Both the position numbers and the translations under genes were made by a program. This document shows, in pieces, positions 44,150 through 53,517 of a DNA stretch of 64,000 bases (positions are counted from its first letter, which is position 1; the number at the start of each line of letters is the position of its first letter). The notes beneath the pieces are model-generated. The model ran no database searches and was not told where the DNA came from. It was given only the letters and a program-made list of their open reading frames with translations. The DNA lies in NCBI GenBank assembly GCA_934635385.1, contig CAKTZI010000017.1, positions 1-64,000 on the forward strand. Direction: 5' to 3'. This DNA is from an uncultured Kiritimatiellota bacterium (lineage in GTDB: Bacteria > Verrucomicrobiota > Kiritimatiellia > RFP12 > UBA1067).

Positions 44150-44992
44150 TTAGAACTTGAGCGTCAGCCCGACGCCGCCGATCGTCAGATCCTTGACCGA
44201 TTCGGGCGCGGACGAGGCATCGAGCGCGTCACGCGCGTCGGACTGAACCACGTCGAACTGGTGCACGAACGCGAAGACGGACAGGTTGTCCGTCACCGCA
44301 TAGTCGAGCCGCAGCAGCAGGTTGAGCGCCATGAGTCCGTGCGAATACGCGCCGTCCGCCGCGTTCGGGTTCGCGCCGTACTGCGCGCGGAAGTGCCGCG
44401 CGTCGCCGAGTTCGCCGAAGACGCGCGCCGTCAGGGTCAAGCGGTCTGTCAACGACCAGCCGCGTTCGAGTCCAATGTCCCAGTAGCACCATTCCTGTCC
44501 GGCCACCGCGCGGCGCAGCAGTCCGTACGGCGTGACGAACGGATTGCGCAGCGCCTGCGAGACGTTCCACTCCGAGATCGTGTGGGCGTGCGGACGGTAG
44601 CCCGGCAGCGTGACCCATTTCTTCGCGACCGTCGAGTCGAGCGTCCAGCCCTCGGCGAGTCCCAACGCATAGCCATAGTACACGCCGTAATCGACCTCGT
44701 TGTATGCGTTGCGCCGCGTCGCCGACTGCCCGGAACGCGACATCGACGACACGCTCCAGGCGTAGCCGCCGACGTAGCCGAACGGCGAGAGGTCGGTCGA
44801 AAGGTCGACGGACTGCGCCGAGAACGGGTTCGTGTCCACGATCGCGCCGCGCGCCCAGTACGCCGTCTCGACATCCGCCTCCGCCTTCGCGTGAATGCGC
44901 GAGAGAAACGTCTTGTCCGCGTCGTCCGCCGCACACGCGGCTGACGCGGCGAACAGCGCGACAACGCCAATTGCACCCTTCATCTTCATCAC
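44150..44992 (-). CDS. Predicted outer-membrane beta-barrel protein
   Basis: 280 residues. The signal peptide (GAIGVVALFAASAACA) is followed by alternating amphipathic strands rich in Tyr, Trp and Gly (VDYGVYYGYALGL, RLTLTARVFGELGD, NLLLRLDYAV) and a C-terminal Phe (GGVGLTLKF), the usual signature for outer-membrane insertion. It may form a pore for oligosaccharides released by the co-encoded enzymes. The start overlaps the stop of the upstream gene by 4 bp, so it is the last coupled gene of the operon running from 51940. Confidence 0.7.
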   Translation of the reverse strand: MMKMKGAIGVVALFAASAACAADDADKTFLSRIHAKAEADVETAYWARGAIVDTNPFSAQSVDLSTDLSPFGYVGGYAWSVSSMSRSGQSATRRNAYNEVDYGVYYGYALGLAEGWTLDSTVAKKWVTLPGYRPHAHTISEWNVSQALRNPFVTPYGLLRRAVAGQEWCYWDIGLERGWSLTDRLTLTARVFGELGDARHFRAQYGANPNAADGAYSHGLMALNLLLRLDYAVTDNLSVFAFVHQFDVVQSDARDALDASSAPESVKDLTIGGVGLTLKF

Positions 44993-46854
44993 CTCTCACC
45001 TCCCTTGTCCCGCAGATGCGACGCTTTGCCCTTCCAGTCCCGCCAGAGCCAGTAGGCCTTCGCCGCCGTGCCGTTCTTCCAGAGCGAGTCGAGCGCCATC
45101 GGCCGCCCGTTCACGAACACGAGCCCGAGCCGCGCCTCGACCGACCGCACCGGCTCGTCCGCGAGCGCGACCGGCCTGAGCTCCGCGAAGCCGCCCGCGT
45201 TGTCCGCCGGCAGCTCGTAGAACACGCCGCCGACGTACAGGAGGTCGCGCTCCGTCGCGACCTCGCGGCAGATCACCGTCGTGTCACCGTTCACGTTCGG
45301 GAAGGAGTAGGTCTTCTTCGAGTAGTCGTCGTGGACGTCGATCTTGCCGACGGGCTTCACAGACGCCGCCGGACGCGCCGGGCCGTAGACGAAGTGCGCG
45401 TTCGCGCCCTTCGCGTCCGCGAGCGCCTTCACGCGCACCCAGTCGCCGTCGCGCAGCAGCTCGTGCGGCACGGCCCTGCCGTCCGCGTCCGTGAACGTGA
45501 AGTCCATCACGTCGTACCCGGCGTGGAGATACGGGTCGGAGACGGCGCCGGCCTTCACGTCCTCCTTCAGCCACACCCAGCCTTCGCCCGACGGCGGGCC
45601 GAACGACGCGAGGTCTTCGGGCCTCACGAACCAGAGGTTGGACTGCGAGCGGTCGCGCTTCGGCGCGTCCTTCTTGAGCGTCCGCGTGCCGAGGAACTCG
45701 TTCTTCGCCTGGTCGTCGCAGCCGAAGACGACGCGGTCGCCCCAGCGGCAGAAGTCGCCGATGACCTTGAGGTACGTCGAGAGCGGGCGGATGCCGTCCG
45801 GCTTCGCAGGGGAGAAGTCCGCCGGGAACTTCCAGAACGTGCCGTGCATCGTCGCGAGCAGCGTCCCGTCGCCGAAGCCGACGTCGCGGATGCGCGGCCA
45901 CTCCGTGTTCCAGCCGTGCGCGCCGTCGTAGCAGTGCGATGCCTTCGGGAGACGGTAGTACGCCCAGTCCGCGCCGTTCGTCGTGACGGCGAGGATGACG
46001 CTCTTCGCGTCCCAGCCGAGCGACCAGACAGGATCCTGGTCGGGATGCTCGTTGCCGTAGATGCCGTTGCGCGTCGTCACCTCTGTGAACTGGCAGCGGC
46101 GGATCATGCGCCAGTCCTGCCCCGGTGCCGTCCAGTCGGCGAGCGCGCCAGACGCGATGAACGGGTTCTGGCGCGCCTCCGCGCTATCCTCGCCGTTGTT
46201 CGTGAGGAAGACGCGCCCGAAGCCGGACGCGAGGCCCTTCGAGTGGTAGCCGGGGACGCGCGTCAGCGGCGCCTCGGCCCAGCCCGCCGGCAGGGTCGGC
46301 AGCTTGTCGGAGTAGCGGCAGTAGGACGCCTCGCGCTCGCGGACGAGCGTGTTCACGGAGAGCGTGCGCATGTCGAGCTCGTAGAGGCCGCTCTCCATCG
46401 TCGCGACGTAGACCCTGTTCGAGGGATCCGTCAGGTGGCGCGCCGCGCCCGTGAGGCGGCCCGGCATCTTCGCGGGCGGCACGACGCGCACGTTCCCCTG
46501 CGCGTCGATGACGTAGGGGCCGATGAGCAACTGGCTCGTCTCGCGGTGGACCAGCCGGTTCGCGGGCGTTCCGCCGACGGACTCGGGGCGGATGACCCGC
46601 GTGAGGTCGGGCCGGATCTCGTAGAGCCTGTCGGACGAGCCGAGCGGGCAGTGCGGGCCGTACGTGACGGCCCACAGCGACCCCGCCCACGGGACGACCG
46701 CGCCCGTGCCGCACTCGCCCTCGTCGTTGAACATCGCCAGGTGCGGGTAGATCCCGTCCACGCAGTACGGCAGATCCGCCGATTCCGCCGCAACGGCCGC
46801 ACCGCAGAGAGTCGACAGCGCGACGGCGACGAGTCTTTTTACGACGGCACTCAT
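44989..46854 (-). CDS. Exported protein of unknown function, probable beta-propeller
   Basis: 621 residues with signal peptide VVKRLVAVALSTLCGAAVAA. The sequence is beta-rich with recurring GxVxV/YVATMESGLYELD and LLATMHGTFWKFPAD segments like propeller blades, and no catalytic motif that I recognise. It overlaps GH16 upstream and the outer-membrane protein downstream by 4 bp each, so it is fully coupled to glucan degradation and uptake. The reading begins at the ATG at 46854, as the longer frame is a shadow of GH16. Function unknown; a glycan-binding or processing role is inferred. Confidence 0.7.
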   Translation of the reverse strand: MSAVVKRLVAVALSTLCGAAVAAESADLPYCVDGIYPHLAMFNDEGECGTGAVVPWAGSLWAVTYGPHCPLGSSDRLYEIRPDLTRVIRPESVGGTPANRLVHRETSQLLIGPYVIDAQGNVRVVPPAKMPGRLTGAARHLTDPSNRVYVATMESGLYELDMRTLSVNTLVREREASYCRYSDKLPTLPAGWAEAPLTRVPGYHSKGLASGFGRVFLTNNGEDSAEARQNPFIASGALADWTAPGQDWRMIRRCQFTEVTTRNGIYGNEHPDQDPVWSLGWDAKSVILAVTTNGADWAYYRLPKASHCYDGAHGWNTEWPRIRDVGFGDGTLLATMHGTFWKFPADFSPAKPDGIRPLSTYLKVIGDFCRWGDRVVFGCDDQAKNEFLGTRTLKKDAPKRDRSQSNLWFVRPEDLASFGPPSGEGWVWLKEDVKAGAVSDPYLHAGYDVMDFTFTDADGRAVPHELLRDGDWVRVKALADAKGANAHFVYGPARPAASVKPVGKIDVHDDYSKKTYSFPNVNGDTTVICREVATERDLLYVGGVFYELPADNAGGFAELRPVALADEPVRSVEARLGLVFVNGRPMALDSLWKNGTAAKAYWLWRDWKGKASHLRDKGGER

Positions 46855-47846
46855 TCGGTCTCGCCTCCATCGACCTGCGGATCCGAATAGACACGCACGA
46901 AATCGACCTCGAAGAAGTCCGGCAGCTTGACGTCGAACAGGCGCGGATCGGGCTTGCCCCATTCGCGCAGCTTGCGTCCGGCCGTCAAGCCGCCGTCCGG
47001 GGCGCACTTGCGGTAGCCGCCCGGTTCGGTCGAGACGAGCAGGAACTCCGGCACGTGCGAAACCGGCGCGTTCTGCTCGCCGACTTTCTTTCCGTCGCTG
47101 TAAAACGTATAGCCGGCAGGCGACCATTCGCAGCCGTAGGTGTGCCAACCGTCCGGCGTTTCCTCGTGCGTCCACTGGAAATGCCCGAACCACTGGGAGT
47201 CCTTTCCGTAGCCGCCCCAGCCGTTTCCGCCGACCATCTTGCCGTGCGTATGCTGACGGTAGTTCTCCATGATGTCCGTCTCGACGCCGGCCACGGCCGG
47301 ATCCGGGTGCGAGCCAACGCCGGGCGCCTGCAGCCAAAACGCCGCGTGCCAGCCCGGATACTTCGGCAGGCGGCAGCGGATCTCGAAATAGCCGTACTTC
47401 TTCATGAACAGCGGCTTCCGCCGCGTGCCGAACGGCCAGAACCCGTCCGAATCCTTGGGGACGTCGTAGGTGAGCGAGCCGGTCTGGAGATGCGGCGACG
47501 TGAAGTCGTCCCCTTTGCGCAGCAGATGCAGCCGGACCGTCTCCCCCGTCATCTCGACGCCCTCGAAATCATGCGCGAACGCCGGGAAGTCCTGCCCCCA
47601 GAAACTTTCGCGACACATCCACTTCGTCTTGTCGATCTCCTTGCCGTCGAACTCGTCGTGCCAGACGAGCCGCCACGCCTTCCCGGGCGGCAGCCGCGAC
47701 GGCGCCTTGCCCTCCACCGTCTTGGCCGTGACCAGCACGACGGGCTTGTCTTCGACATGCGCCTCCCTGAAGGCCGCGAAACCCACCCCAGCGGCGAAAA
47801 CCATCGCCCCTACGGCGAACCCAACTTGTCCTGTGATCTTGTTCAT
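46851..47846 (-). CDS. Exported GH16 endo-beta-glucanase (laminarinase-like)
   Basis: 331 residues with an N-terminal signal anchor (VGFAVGAMVFAAGVGFA). The GH16 jelly roll begins WRLVWHDEFDGKEIDKTKW and carries the active-site ExDxxE as GVETDIMENY near residue 200. Other landmarks are YGYFEIRCRLPKYPGWHAAFWL and WHTYGCEWSPAGYTFYSDG. Likely cleaves beta-1,3 or mixed-linkage glucan. The start at 47846 has GAGAGGAA 9 nt upstream; a further ATG at 47882 overlaps the preceding stop. Its stop overlaps the next gene by 4 bp. Confidence 0.9.
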   Translation of the reverse strand: MNKITGQVGFAVGAMVFAAGVGFAAFREAHVEDKPVVLVTAKTVEGKAPSRLPPGKAWRLVWHDEFDGKEIDKTKWMCRESFWGQDFPAFAHDFEGVEMTGETVRLHLLRKGDDFTSPHLQTGSLTYDVPKDSDGFWPFGTRRKPLFMKKYGYFEIRCRLPKYPGWHAAFWLQAPGVGSHPDPAVAGVETDIMENYRQHTHGKMVGGNGWGGYGKDSQWFGHFQWTHEETPDGWHTYGCEWSPAGYTFYSDGKKVGEQNAPVSHVPEFLLVSTEPGGYRKCAPDGGLTAGRKLREWGKPDPRLFDVKLPDFFEVDFVRVYSDPQVDGGETE

Positions 47847-47878
47847 CGTTGATTCGTTCCTCTCGTTTCTTTCTGTTG

Positions 47879-50800
47879 TCATTCCTGCCGCTCGCTGTCG
47901 CCTTGCGGACGAGGCCGCTTCCAGGCATACGTCAGCCCGTCGGGATCCCGACCGTCGCGCGTTTCAAGATTGAACGCGAACTGGCGCTGCCAGTCTTTGT
48001 GGTCGCACCGAACCGTCAGCTTGTTCCAGCCCTTGTGCAGACGCACCGCCCCCGCCGTCCGATTGCCGCCCTGCCGGTCAAGCGTTCCGGCAAACTGCTC
48101 GACGCCGTCTACAGAGACGTGAAACCCCAGTGTCGCCGAAAACGTGCTGTGCGTCAAGACACCCGAAAGTTCCATTTCCGCCGGTGCCTTGATCCAGCGC
48201 ACCGCATAGAAGCTGTCTGTCCGTCCGCCGAAGAAAAGCTGAAACGCATCCAGCGAGCCCGGGTCAAGGCGTCCCTTCCCCGACCCGGTGTAGTCCCACG
48301 TCGGCGTGGCAAGATGCCACGGCCCGGCCGCGTCTTCCGTCCTGGGCGGAACCGCGTCCGCCCGCCAGACCGCCCGCCCGGACGTGGGATCCGTGCGCCA
48401 GGCGTCCGTAAAATCGAATGGCTCCGAGACGCGCCAAGGCGGCGCGATGTCCACAACGGCCTTGGCCGCGCCCGCCGTCAGGACGACACGATTGCGCAAC
48501 TGGCGGGGAGCACCGCACACGACCGCCGCGCCCGCATGCTTGCCTATCCGTTCCGTTCGCACGACGCGCCATCCCGTCGGAACCGCCACATCGACCGCCG
48601 CCGCGCCCGCGCCGTTGTACCGCCATTCCACGCGGTACGTGAGTTCGTCCGCATCTGCGGTGTTTGGATGCCGTTCCGGCAGCAGCCGCACGGACAGCGA
48701 CGGTTTCTTTACGGTGCTTTCAACCGCCCGGACTTCCGCATCCAGCTTGGCCGTGAAATGGGCGGACAGTTCCTCCCAGCCCAGCGCGCGGCTCAGTTCG
48801 CGCGCCAGCGCCGTATGCCCCAGACCGTTCGGGTGGACGAAGTCGGGAACCAGCCGGTAATCCGTCCGAAGCGCCCGCGTCTTCGACTGGAGTTCCTCAA
48901 TTGCCGCACCGCAGTCCGCGTACGCGGCGCCCACGGAAGCGGCATAGTCGCGCAGCAGGGCGTTCAGCCGTCGGCGGACTTCGTTCTTGGGGCTCTCGGC
49001 ATCCGCCGTCAGCGGCGTGATGGACGCGAAGACGAAGCGTCTGGGACGGCAGCGGGCCGTCAGGTTCGTCACAAATGCGGCGTAGTCCGCCAGCCAGACC
49101 CTGTGCGAGGCCGGATCCTCCGAGACTGTCGGCAGAAGGAGGTCGTTCATGCCGAGAAAGACGACAACCGTCTCGGCACCGGCATCCAGAACGGACTTCA
49201 ACGAGCGCGACTTGTCGAACTTGGCCGGGAATGCGCGTTTGTTCGCATCCCGCTCCATCTGTTTCCACGTGCCGACGCGGTAGCCGCTGTAGCCGAGCGG
49301 AATGAATTCAAGGCTCTTCTCCGGGCAGACGCGGGCGGCGGCGTTCGTGAGCTGATGGTAGAAGCCGTTCGGCTTCATCGTCAGCGCCATTTCGGTGATC
49401 GAGTCGCCAATCAGCATCACCCGTTCCGAACGCATGTTGAAGCCCGCGCCCGATGAACCCTCCATCAGCACTTCGGGGCGGCGGGCGAACGCCCGCTCGT
49501 CCGCTTCCGAGGCTGGCGTGTTCGGAAGCGTCCCCCACAGCGTACTCCACGTGTCCACGAACGCGCAGGCCACCCCCTCCGCCGTCGCGGCGCGGTGGAG
49601 GTACTGCCAGAAGTCGTCGCGCTTCCAGCGGCCGCCGCTCTCCGAGATGCAGACGACGAGATCGCGCTCCGCCGCGAACGCGGACATCTGCCGCAGACGG
49701 CCGACCGCCTGTTCGAGATTCCGCTCGGCCTCGGCGTCCGTCTTGCCGTTGCCGATGCCGTAGTCGTCGATGCCGATGATGTCCGTGTAGGCGTCGCCCG
49801 GATAGCGCGCGAGGAACGTGTTCGCCGCGTCGCCCTCCTTGCCGAACGCCTTCCACTGTCGGTCGGGCGTGTAGGCGAAGAGGATGCGGTCCGGCCCGCA
49901 CGCGCGGCGCAAGTAGTCGGCCTCGAAACGGCAGAACGCGCGGAACTCCTCCGCCGTGCACCAGCCGTTCCCCCACCAGAACCAGTTGCCGTCCGCCTCG
50001 TGCGGGTAGCGCAAGATGACGGGAATCGGCTCGCCCGTCACGGGGTCGTTCAGCCCGTTGATGAAATCCGCAATGTCCGCCAGCTGGGCGAGAAACCACG
50101 CCCGCGGGTTCGCCGCCGGTTCGCGGATGGTCTTGCCCTCGATCGAGCCGGTGCCGCACGGTCCGCCCGTGCCGTCGAGAATCTGCCGGACGACGTTGCG
50201 GTTTTCGCCATCGCTCTTGAAGCGGTAGGACGCCTGCGGGAAGCCGTTCGTCGTGTAGGGCTGATCCATGTGCCAGTTGAAGACCGTGATCGCGCCGAAC
50301 GCGACCCACTGCTTCTGGATCGCGGCCGTCAGTCCGGCGCGGTTGACGGCGTAGTAGCGCGGCGAATGCCATGTGCCGACGACGCTCGCAAGATCCGCAT
50401 AGTTGATCAGCGTACGACGACCGTCTGAAAACTTCATGTATTCGCACGACAACTTGACGTCGGCAAGCGGCTTGGGCCGGAATATCCCGTTCTCCTCCAC
50501 GACGTTCCGCGTGTCGCCCGTGCGCTTGCCGTGGTCGAGCCACGGATATGTCCACGCCCAGTAGTAGTTCGGCGACGCGGCGACGGCCTTCAGTTGCTCG
50601 AGCACGCGCGCCGCGTTCGACCCTGGCGTGCGCGGCGACGGGCAAAAGGCGGGGCTGTCGCCGCAGACCCACGTGAACAGGTCGCGTTCGAGCGCCGGAT
50701 CGATCGCGTGCGTCATGCCCGGCACGGAAACCATCGACTTGTCGTTCGAGCCGAGCGCGTTGAACGCGCTCCAGCCGCCGGCGGGCGGACACGTCATGTC

Positions 50801-51940
50801 GCTCAAGCCGACGATCGAGCGCACCGGCACGCGGATGCGCGGCGCGAAGTGCGCGATGTCGAAGTAGGGTGCGTTCCGCTCCGCCGCCGCGCGCGCCGAA
50901 TCGGGCTGGCAGCGGATCATCTCCGGCCATGTCGCCCGTCGCCGCGCCTGTCCGGCAAGATGATCCGCCAGCGCCGGAATGTACATCGCGCCGCGCGTGA
51001 AGTTCCTGTTCAGCCCCAGCAGGAAGTAGCCGAAGCCGCCGCCTTGGCTGCCGCCGTGATAGCCGATGTGCGCCGCATCCACTTCGGGACGCGCCGCAAG
51101 CCAGTCCACCGCCCGGCTGACGCCGAGGATGACCCGGTAGAAGACGTAATCCTCGCGCGACACGCCGATGCCGGCCGTCCCGTACTGCCCTTTCGTCCCG
51201 TATTTCTTCTTCAGCCCGTCTTCCCACTTGCGGTAGGCGGCCTTGAACTTCGCAGTGTCCGCATCGGGCGGGAACGGCAGGACGTTCATCATCAGCGTCA
51301 CGCGTTCGCCTGAACCATAGCCGGAGGCATTATGGTAAGGCCCGGCGCCGGGAACTTTCACGAGCGCCGGATATTTGCGCGTTCTGTCCTTCGGAATGGT
51401 CAGAAAGCCGTAGACGCGTCCGCCGAACGTCGCGAAACTGACGTTGTAGTAGTCGAACGCGCCTTGGCTCTTCTCCGCGACGCGCGCCATCTGCGGATCG
51501 AGCGGCACTTCGCGCGCGAGCTTCGCGACGGCGCCGTCCCAGAAGGCGTCGAAGTCCGCTGGACGCGGCGAGGCGGCCCGCACCCGCTCCGGCGCGACCG
51601 CCACGCTCCAGACGCGCGACGCGCCGTCCGCCGCCTTCAGGTTGAGCCGCAGAAAGCCCGGATAGGGCAGACGGCCCGTCACGCGGAAGGGATTCCCCGC
51701 CGCGAGATCGGCCTCGGCACGCGGCGCAACCACGTCCGTCCCGAAGTTGTCGAGCGACCAGGCGACCTTGCCGGACGTGAGCGGCGCACCCTTCTCGTCC
51801 GTCGCCGTGACCGTGAAGGTCACCGTCTCCCCGACGCCGTAGCGGCAGTCGGGGCGGTCGGCCGAGACGGTGAAAAGCGTCTTCGCGTCTGCGGCCAGGC
51901 ACAGGCACGCCGCGCAAACGACCGTGAACAGCTTGCTCAT
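47879..51940 (-). CDS. Trifunctional CE7 esterase - GH26 beta-mannanase - SGNH esterase fusion
   Basis: 1353 residues with one signal peptide (MSKLFTVVCAACLCLAADA). Residues 20-445 are an AXE1/CE7 esterase with nucleophile GGSQGGGFG, acid GLSDMTCP and His in GMTHAI. Residues 455-835 are GH26, with acid/base Glu in RYPHEADGNWFWWG and nucleophile in VVCISESGG. Residues 850-1080 are an SGNH hydrolase with GDSITEMAL, GMNDLLLP and DFVHPNG. The last 270 are beta-rich, including a CBM-like domain (GVLTHSTFSATLGFHVSVDG). The combination suits deacetylation and cleavage of acetylated galactoglucomannan. The start at 51940 has GGGGAGG upstream. It is coupled to GH16 downstream and 15 bp from the Gfo/Idh gene upstream. 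Confidence 0.88.
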   Translation of the reverse strand: MSKLFTVVCAACLCLAADAKTLFTVSADRPDCRYGVGETVTFTVTATDEKGAPLTSGKVAWSLDNFGTDVVAPRAEADLAAGNPFRVTGRLPYPGFLRLNLKAADGASRVWSVAVAPERVRAASPRPADFDAFWDGAVAKLAREVPLDPQMARVAEKSQGAFDYYNVSFATFGGRVYGFLTIPKDRTRKYPALVKVPGAGPYHNASGYGSGERVTLMMNVLPFPPDADTAKFKAAYRKWEDGLKKKYGTKGQYGTAGIGVSREDYVFYRVILGVSRAVDWLAARPEVDAAHIGYHGGSQGGGFGYFLLGLNRNFTRGAMYIPALADHLAGQARRRATWPEMIRCQPDSARAAAERNAPYFDIAHFAPRIRVPVRSIVGLSDMTCPPAGGWSAFNALGSNDKSMVSVPGMTHAIDPALERDLFTWVCGDSPAFCPSPRTPGSNAARVLEQLKAVAASPNYYWAWTYPWLDHGKRTGDTRNVVEENGIFRPKPLADVKLSCEYMKFSDGRRTLINYADLASVVGTWHSPRYYAVNRAGLTAAIQKQWVAFGAITVFNWHMDQPYTTNGFPQASYRFKSDGENRNVVRQILDGTGGPCGTGSIEGKTIREPAANPRAWFLAQLADIADFINGLNDPVTGEPIPVILRYPHEADGNWFWWGNGWCTAEEFRAFCRFEADYLRRACGPDRILFAYTPDRQWKAFGKEGDAANTFLARYPGDAYTDIIGIDDYGIGNGKTDAEAERNLEQAVGRLRQMSAFAAERDLVVCISESGGRWKRDDFWQYLHRAATAEGVACAFVDTWSTLWGTLPNTPASEADERAFARRPEVLMEGSSGAGFNMRSERVMLIGDSITEMALTMKPNGFYHQLTNAAARVCPEKSLEFIPLGYSGYRVGTWKQMERDANKRAFPAKFDKSRSLKSVLDAGAETVVVFLGMNDLLLPTVSEDPASHRVWLADYAAFVTNLTARCRPRRFVFASITPLTADAESPKNEVRRRLNALLRDYAASVGAAYADCGAAIEELQSKTRALRTDYRLVPDFVHPNGLGHTALARELSRALGWEELSAHFTAKLDAEVRAVESTVKKPSLSVRLLPERHPNTADADELTYRVEWRYNGAGAAAVDVAVPTGWRVVRTERIGKHAGAAVVCGAPRQLRNRVVLTAGAAKAVVDIAPPWRVSEPFDFTDAWRTDPTSGRAVWRADAVPPRTEDAAGPWHLATPTWDYTGSGKGRLDPGSLDAFQLFFGGRTDSFYAVRWIKAPAEMELSGVLTHSTFSATLGFHVSVDGVEQFAGTLDRQGGNRTAGAVRLHKGWNKLTVRCDHKDWQRQFAFNLETRDGRDPDGLTYAWKRPRPQGDSERQE

Positions 51941-51955
51941 ATCCGTCCTCCCCAA

Positions 51956-53488
51956 TCAGAACGCGAAGCCCGCGCGGATGTACGGCTTCAGGTAGCGGTT
52001 GGGCGCCTCTTCGCGGAAGCGTCCGTTCTTCGCGTCCCAGTGGAAGACGCCTTCCGCGCCCGTCAGCCCGACGCGCTGCGCCGCGCAGCCGACCAGGATG
52101 CCCTCCATCTGCGGAATCGCGTACTCGACGTCCGAATAGCACCGCGAATGCGTCGCCGCGTACACGGGCCCGACGCCGCGAATGGCGTTCAGGAACTCGC
52201 CGTAGTGCCCGTCGGCCGAAATCGCCGCGTAGCCGGACTGCGCGGCCTGCGTCGCGACCGAGTCGGTGCGGTACGGAATCGTGTGCGCGACCGCCTTGCA
52301 GGCGGGATGGTCTTTGATGTTGACGGCCTTCGCCTCGCCTTGCAGCGCGATGAAGCTGTCGCCGCCGTAATCGTTCGTCGAGCAGAGAATGCCGCGCGTA
52401 CCGACAATCAGGCAGCCGGTGTTCGGAACCTTGCCCTTCCCGGTCTCCTTGTCGCGCTCCAGTCCCGCCGCAATCACCTGCGGCATGAGGTCGGCGGACG
52501 GCTTCAGGTTGCCGTCGTACCAGGTGAGCCGGACGGCCGGCAGCTTCACGCCCGGACGCGCCTGCGAAACGCGCGCCGCGTAATTGAGGACGACGACCGA
52601 CTTCGCCGGAAACGCCATGTCCGTCTTGTCCTCGATCTGCTTGAGTTCAACAGTGTCCACCGCGCCCAGCTCCAGTCCGCGAAACGGCAGGTTCATCGTG
52701 TGGCACGCCATGTCGCCGAACGCGCCGCAGCCGAAGTCGAAGAATCCGCGCCAGTGGAACGGATGATAGAGCGGACGCCAGGGGCGCTCCGCCGCCGTCG
52801 CGAGCCAGGCGTTCCAGTCCAGTTCCTTCGGCATGGGTTTGCCCGGTTCTTTGCCGATCGCCGCGACCGCGTTCCGTCCCTGCGGCCAGACCGGACGGTT
52901 CGTCCACACGTGAACCTCCGTCACGTCGCCGAGGATGCCCGAATTGAGGATCTCCACGCCACGGCGAAATCCCGTCAGCGAACTGCCCTGGTTCCCCATC
53001 TGGGTGATGACGCCGTACTCCTTCGCCGTGCGGTTGAAGTAGTCGAGTTCCCAGAGCGTGCGCACCAGCGGCTTCTGCACGAAGACGTGGATGCCCTGCT
53101 TCATCGCCCGGATCGCGATGGGGGCGTGCGTGTGATCGGTCGTCGAGACCGTCATCGCCTGTATGCCAAGCGCCCCCGCATCATCGAGCAGCCGGCGGTA
53201 GTCCGTGTAGAACGGCACTTTGGCGAGGTCGAACGCGACGCCGTCGCGCGCCAGCGCCTTTTTCGCCTCCGCAAGCTTGCCCGCGTCGCAGTCGCAGAAC
53301 GCGACGATCTCGACGAGGCCGGACTTCAGCATCGGCAGCCAGTCCGAATACCCCTTGCCCATCACGCCCACCGCCGCGAGGCGGATGCGCTTTCCTGGCT
53401 TGCCGATCGCAAAGCAATCGCCCGCGCCCAGCGCGGCGAACCCGAAGGCGCCACGCAGGAAATGACGACGACTGACAGTCATGCTCAT
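51956..53488 (-). CDS. Exported Gfo/Idh/MocA-type oxidoreductase with Tat signal
   Basis: 510 residues. The twin-arginine signal is TVSRRHFLRGAFGFAALG, so it is exported folded with its cofactor. The Rossmann fold begins KRIRLAAVGVMGKGYSDW. The dinucleotide-site motif FVQKPLVRTLWE corresponds to the family EKP, here with Gln for Glu. The C-terminal domain is the Gfo/Idh beta-sheet domain. Tat-exported family members in Bacteroidota and PVC often act in polysaccharide loci, including as redox-cofactor glycosidases. AGGAG lies 7 nt before the ATG. Confidence 0.85.
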   Translation of the reverse strand: MSMTVSRRHFLRGAFGFAALGAGDCFAIGKPGKRIRLAAVGVMGKGYSDWLPMLKSGLVEIVAFCDCDAGKLAEAKKALARDGVAFDLAKVPFYTDYRRLLDDAGALGIQAMTVSTTDHTHAPIAIRAMKQGIHVFVQKPLVRTLWELDYFNRTAKEYGVITQMGNQGSSLTGFRRGVEILNSGILGDVTEVHVWTNRPVWPQGRNAVAAIGKEPGKPMPKELDWNAWLATAAERPWRPLYHPFHWRGFFDFGCGAFGDMACHTMNLPFRGLELGAVDTVELKQIEDKTDMAFPAKSVVVLNYAARVSQARPGVKLPAVRLTWYDGNLKPSADLMPQVIAAGLERDKETGKGKVPNTGCLIVGTRGILCSTNDYGGDSFIALQGEAKAVNIKDHPACKAVAHTIPYRTDSVATQAAQSGYAAISADGHYGEFLNAIRGVGPVYAATHSRCYSDVEYAIPQMEGILVGCAAQRVGLTGAEGVFHWDAKNGRFREEAPNRYLKPYIRAGFAF

Positions 53489-53517
53489 TCGGTTCTCCTC
53501 TCTTTTCTCTGTCCCCA

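Noticed and set aside
46855..47337. Longer start for the 44989 gene
   Set aside because: The extension is out-of-frame shadow of GH16. The ATG at 46854 begins a clear signal peptide and overlaps the GH16 stop in the usual ATGA way.
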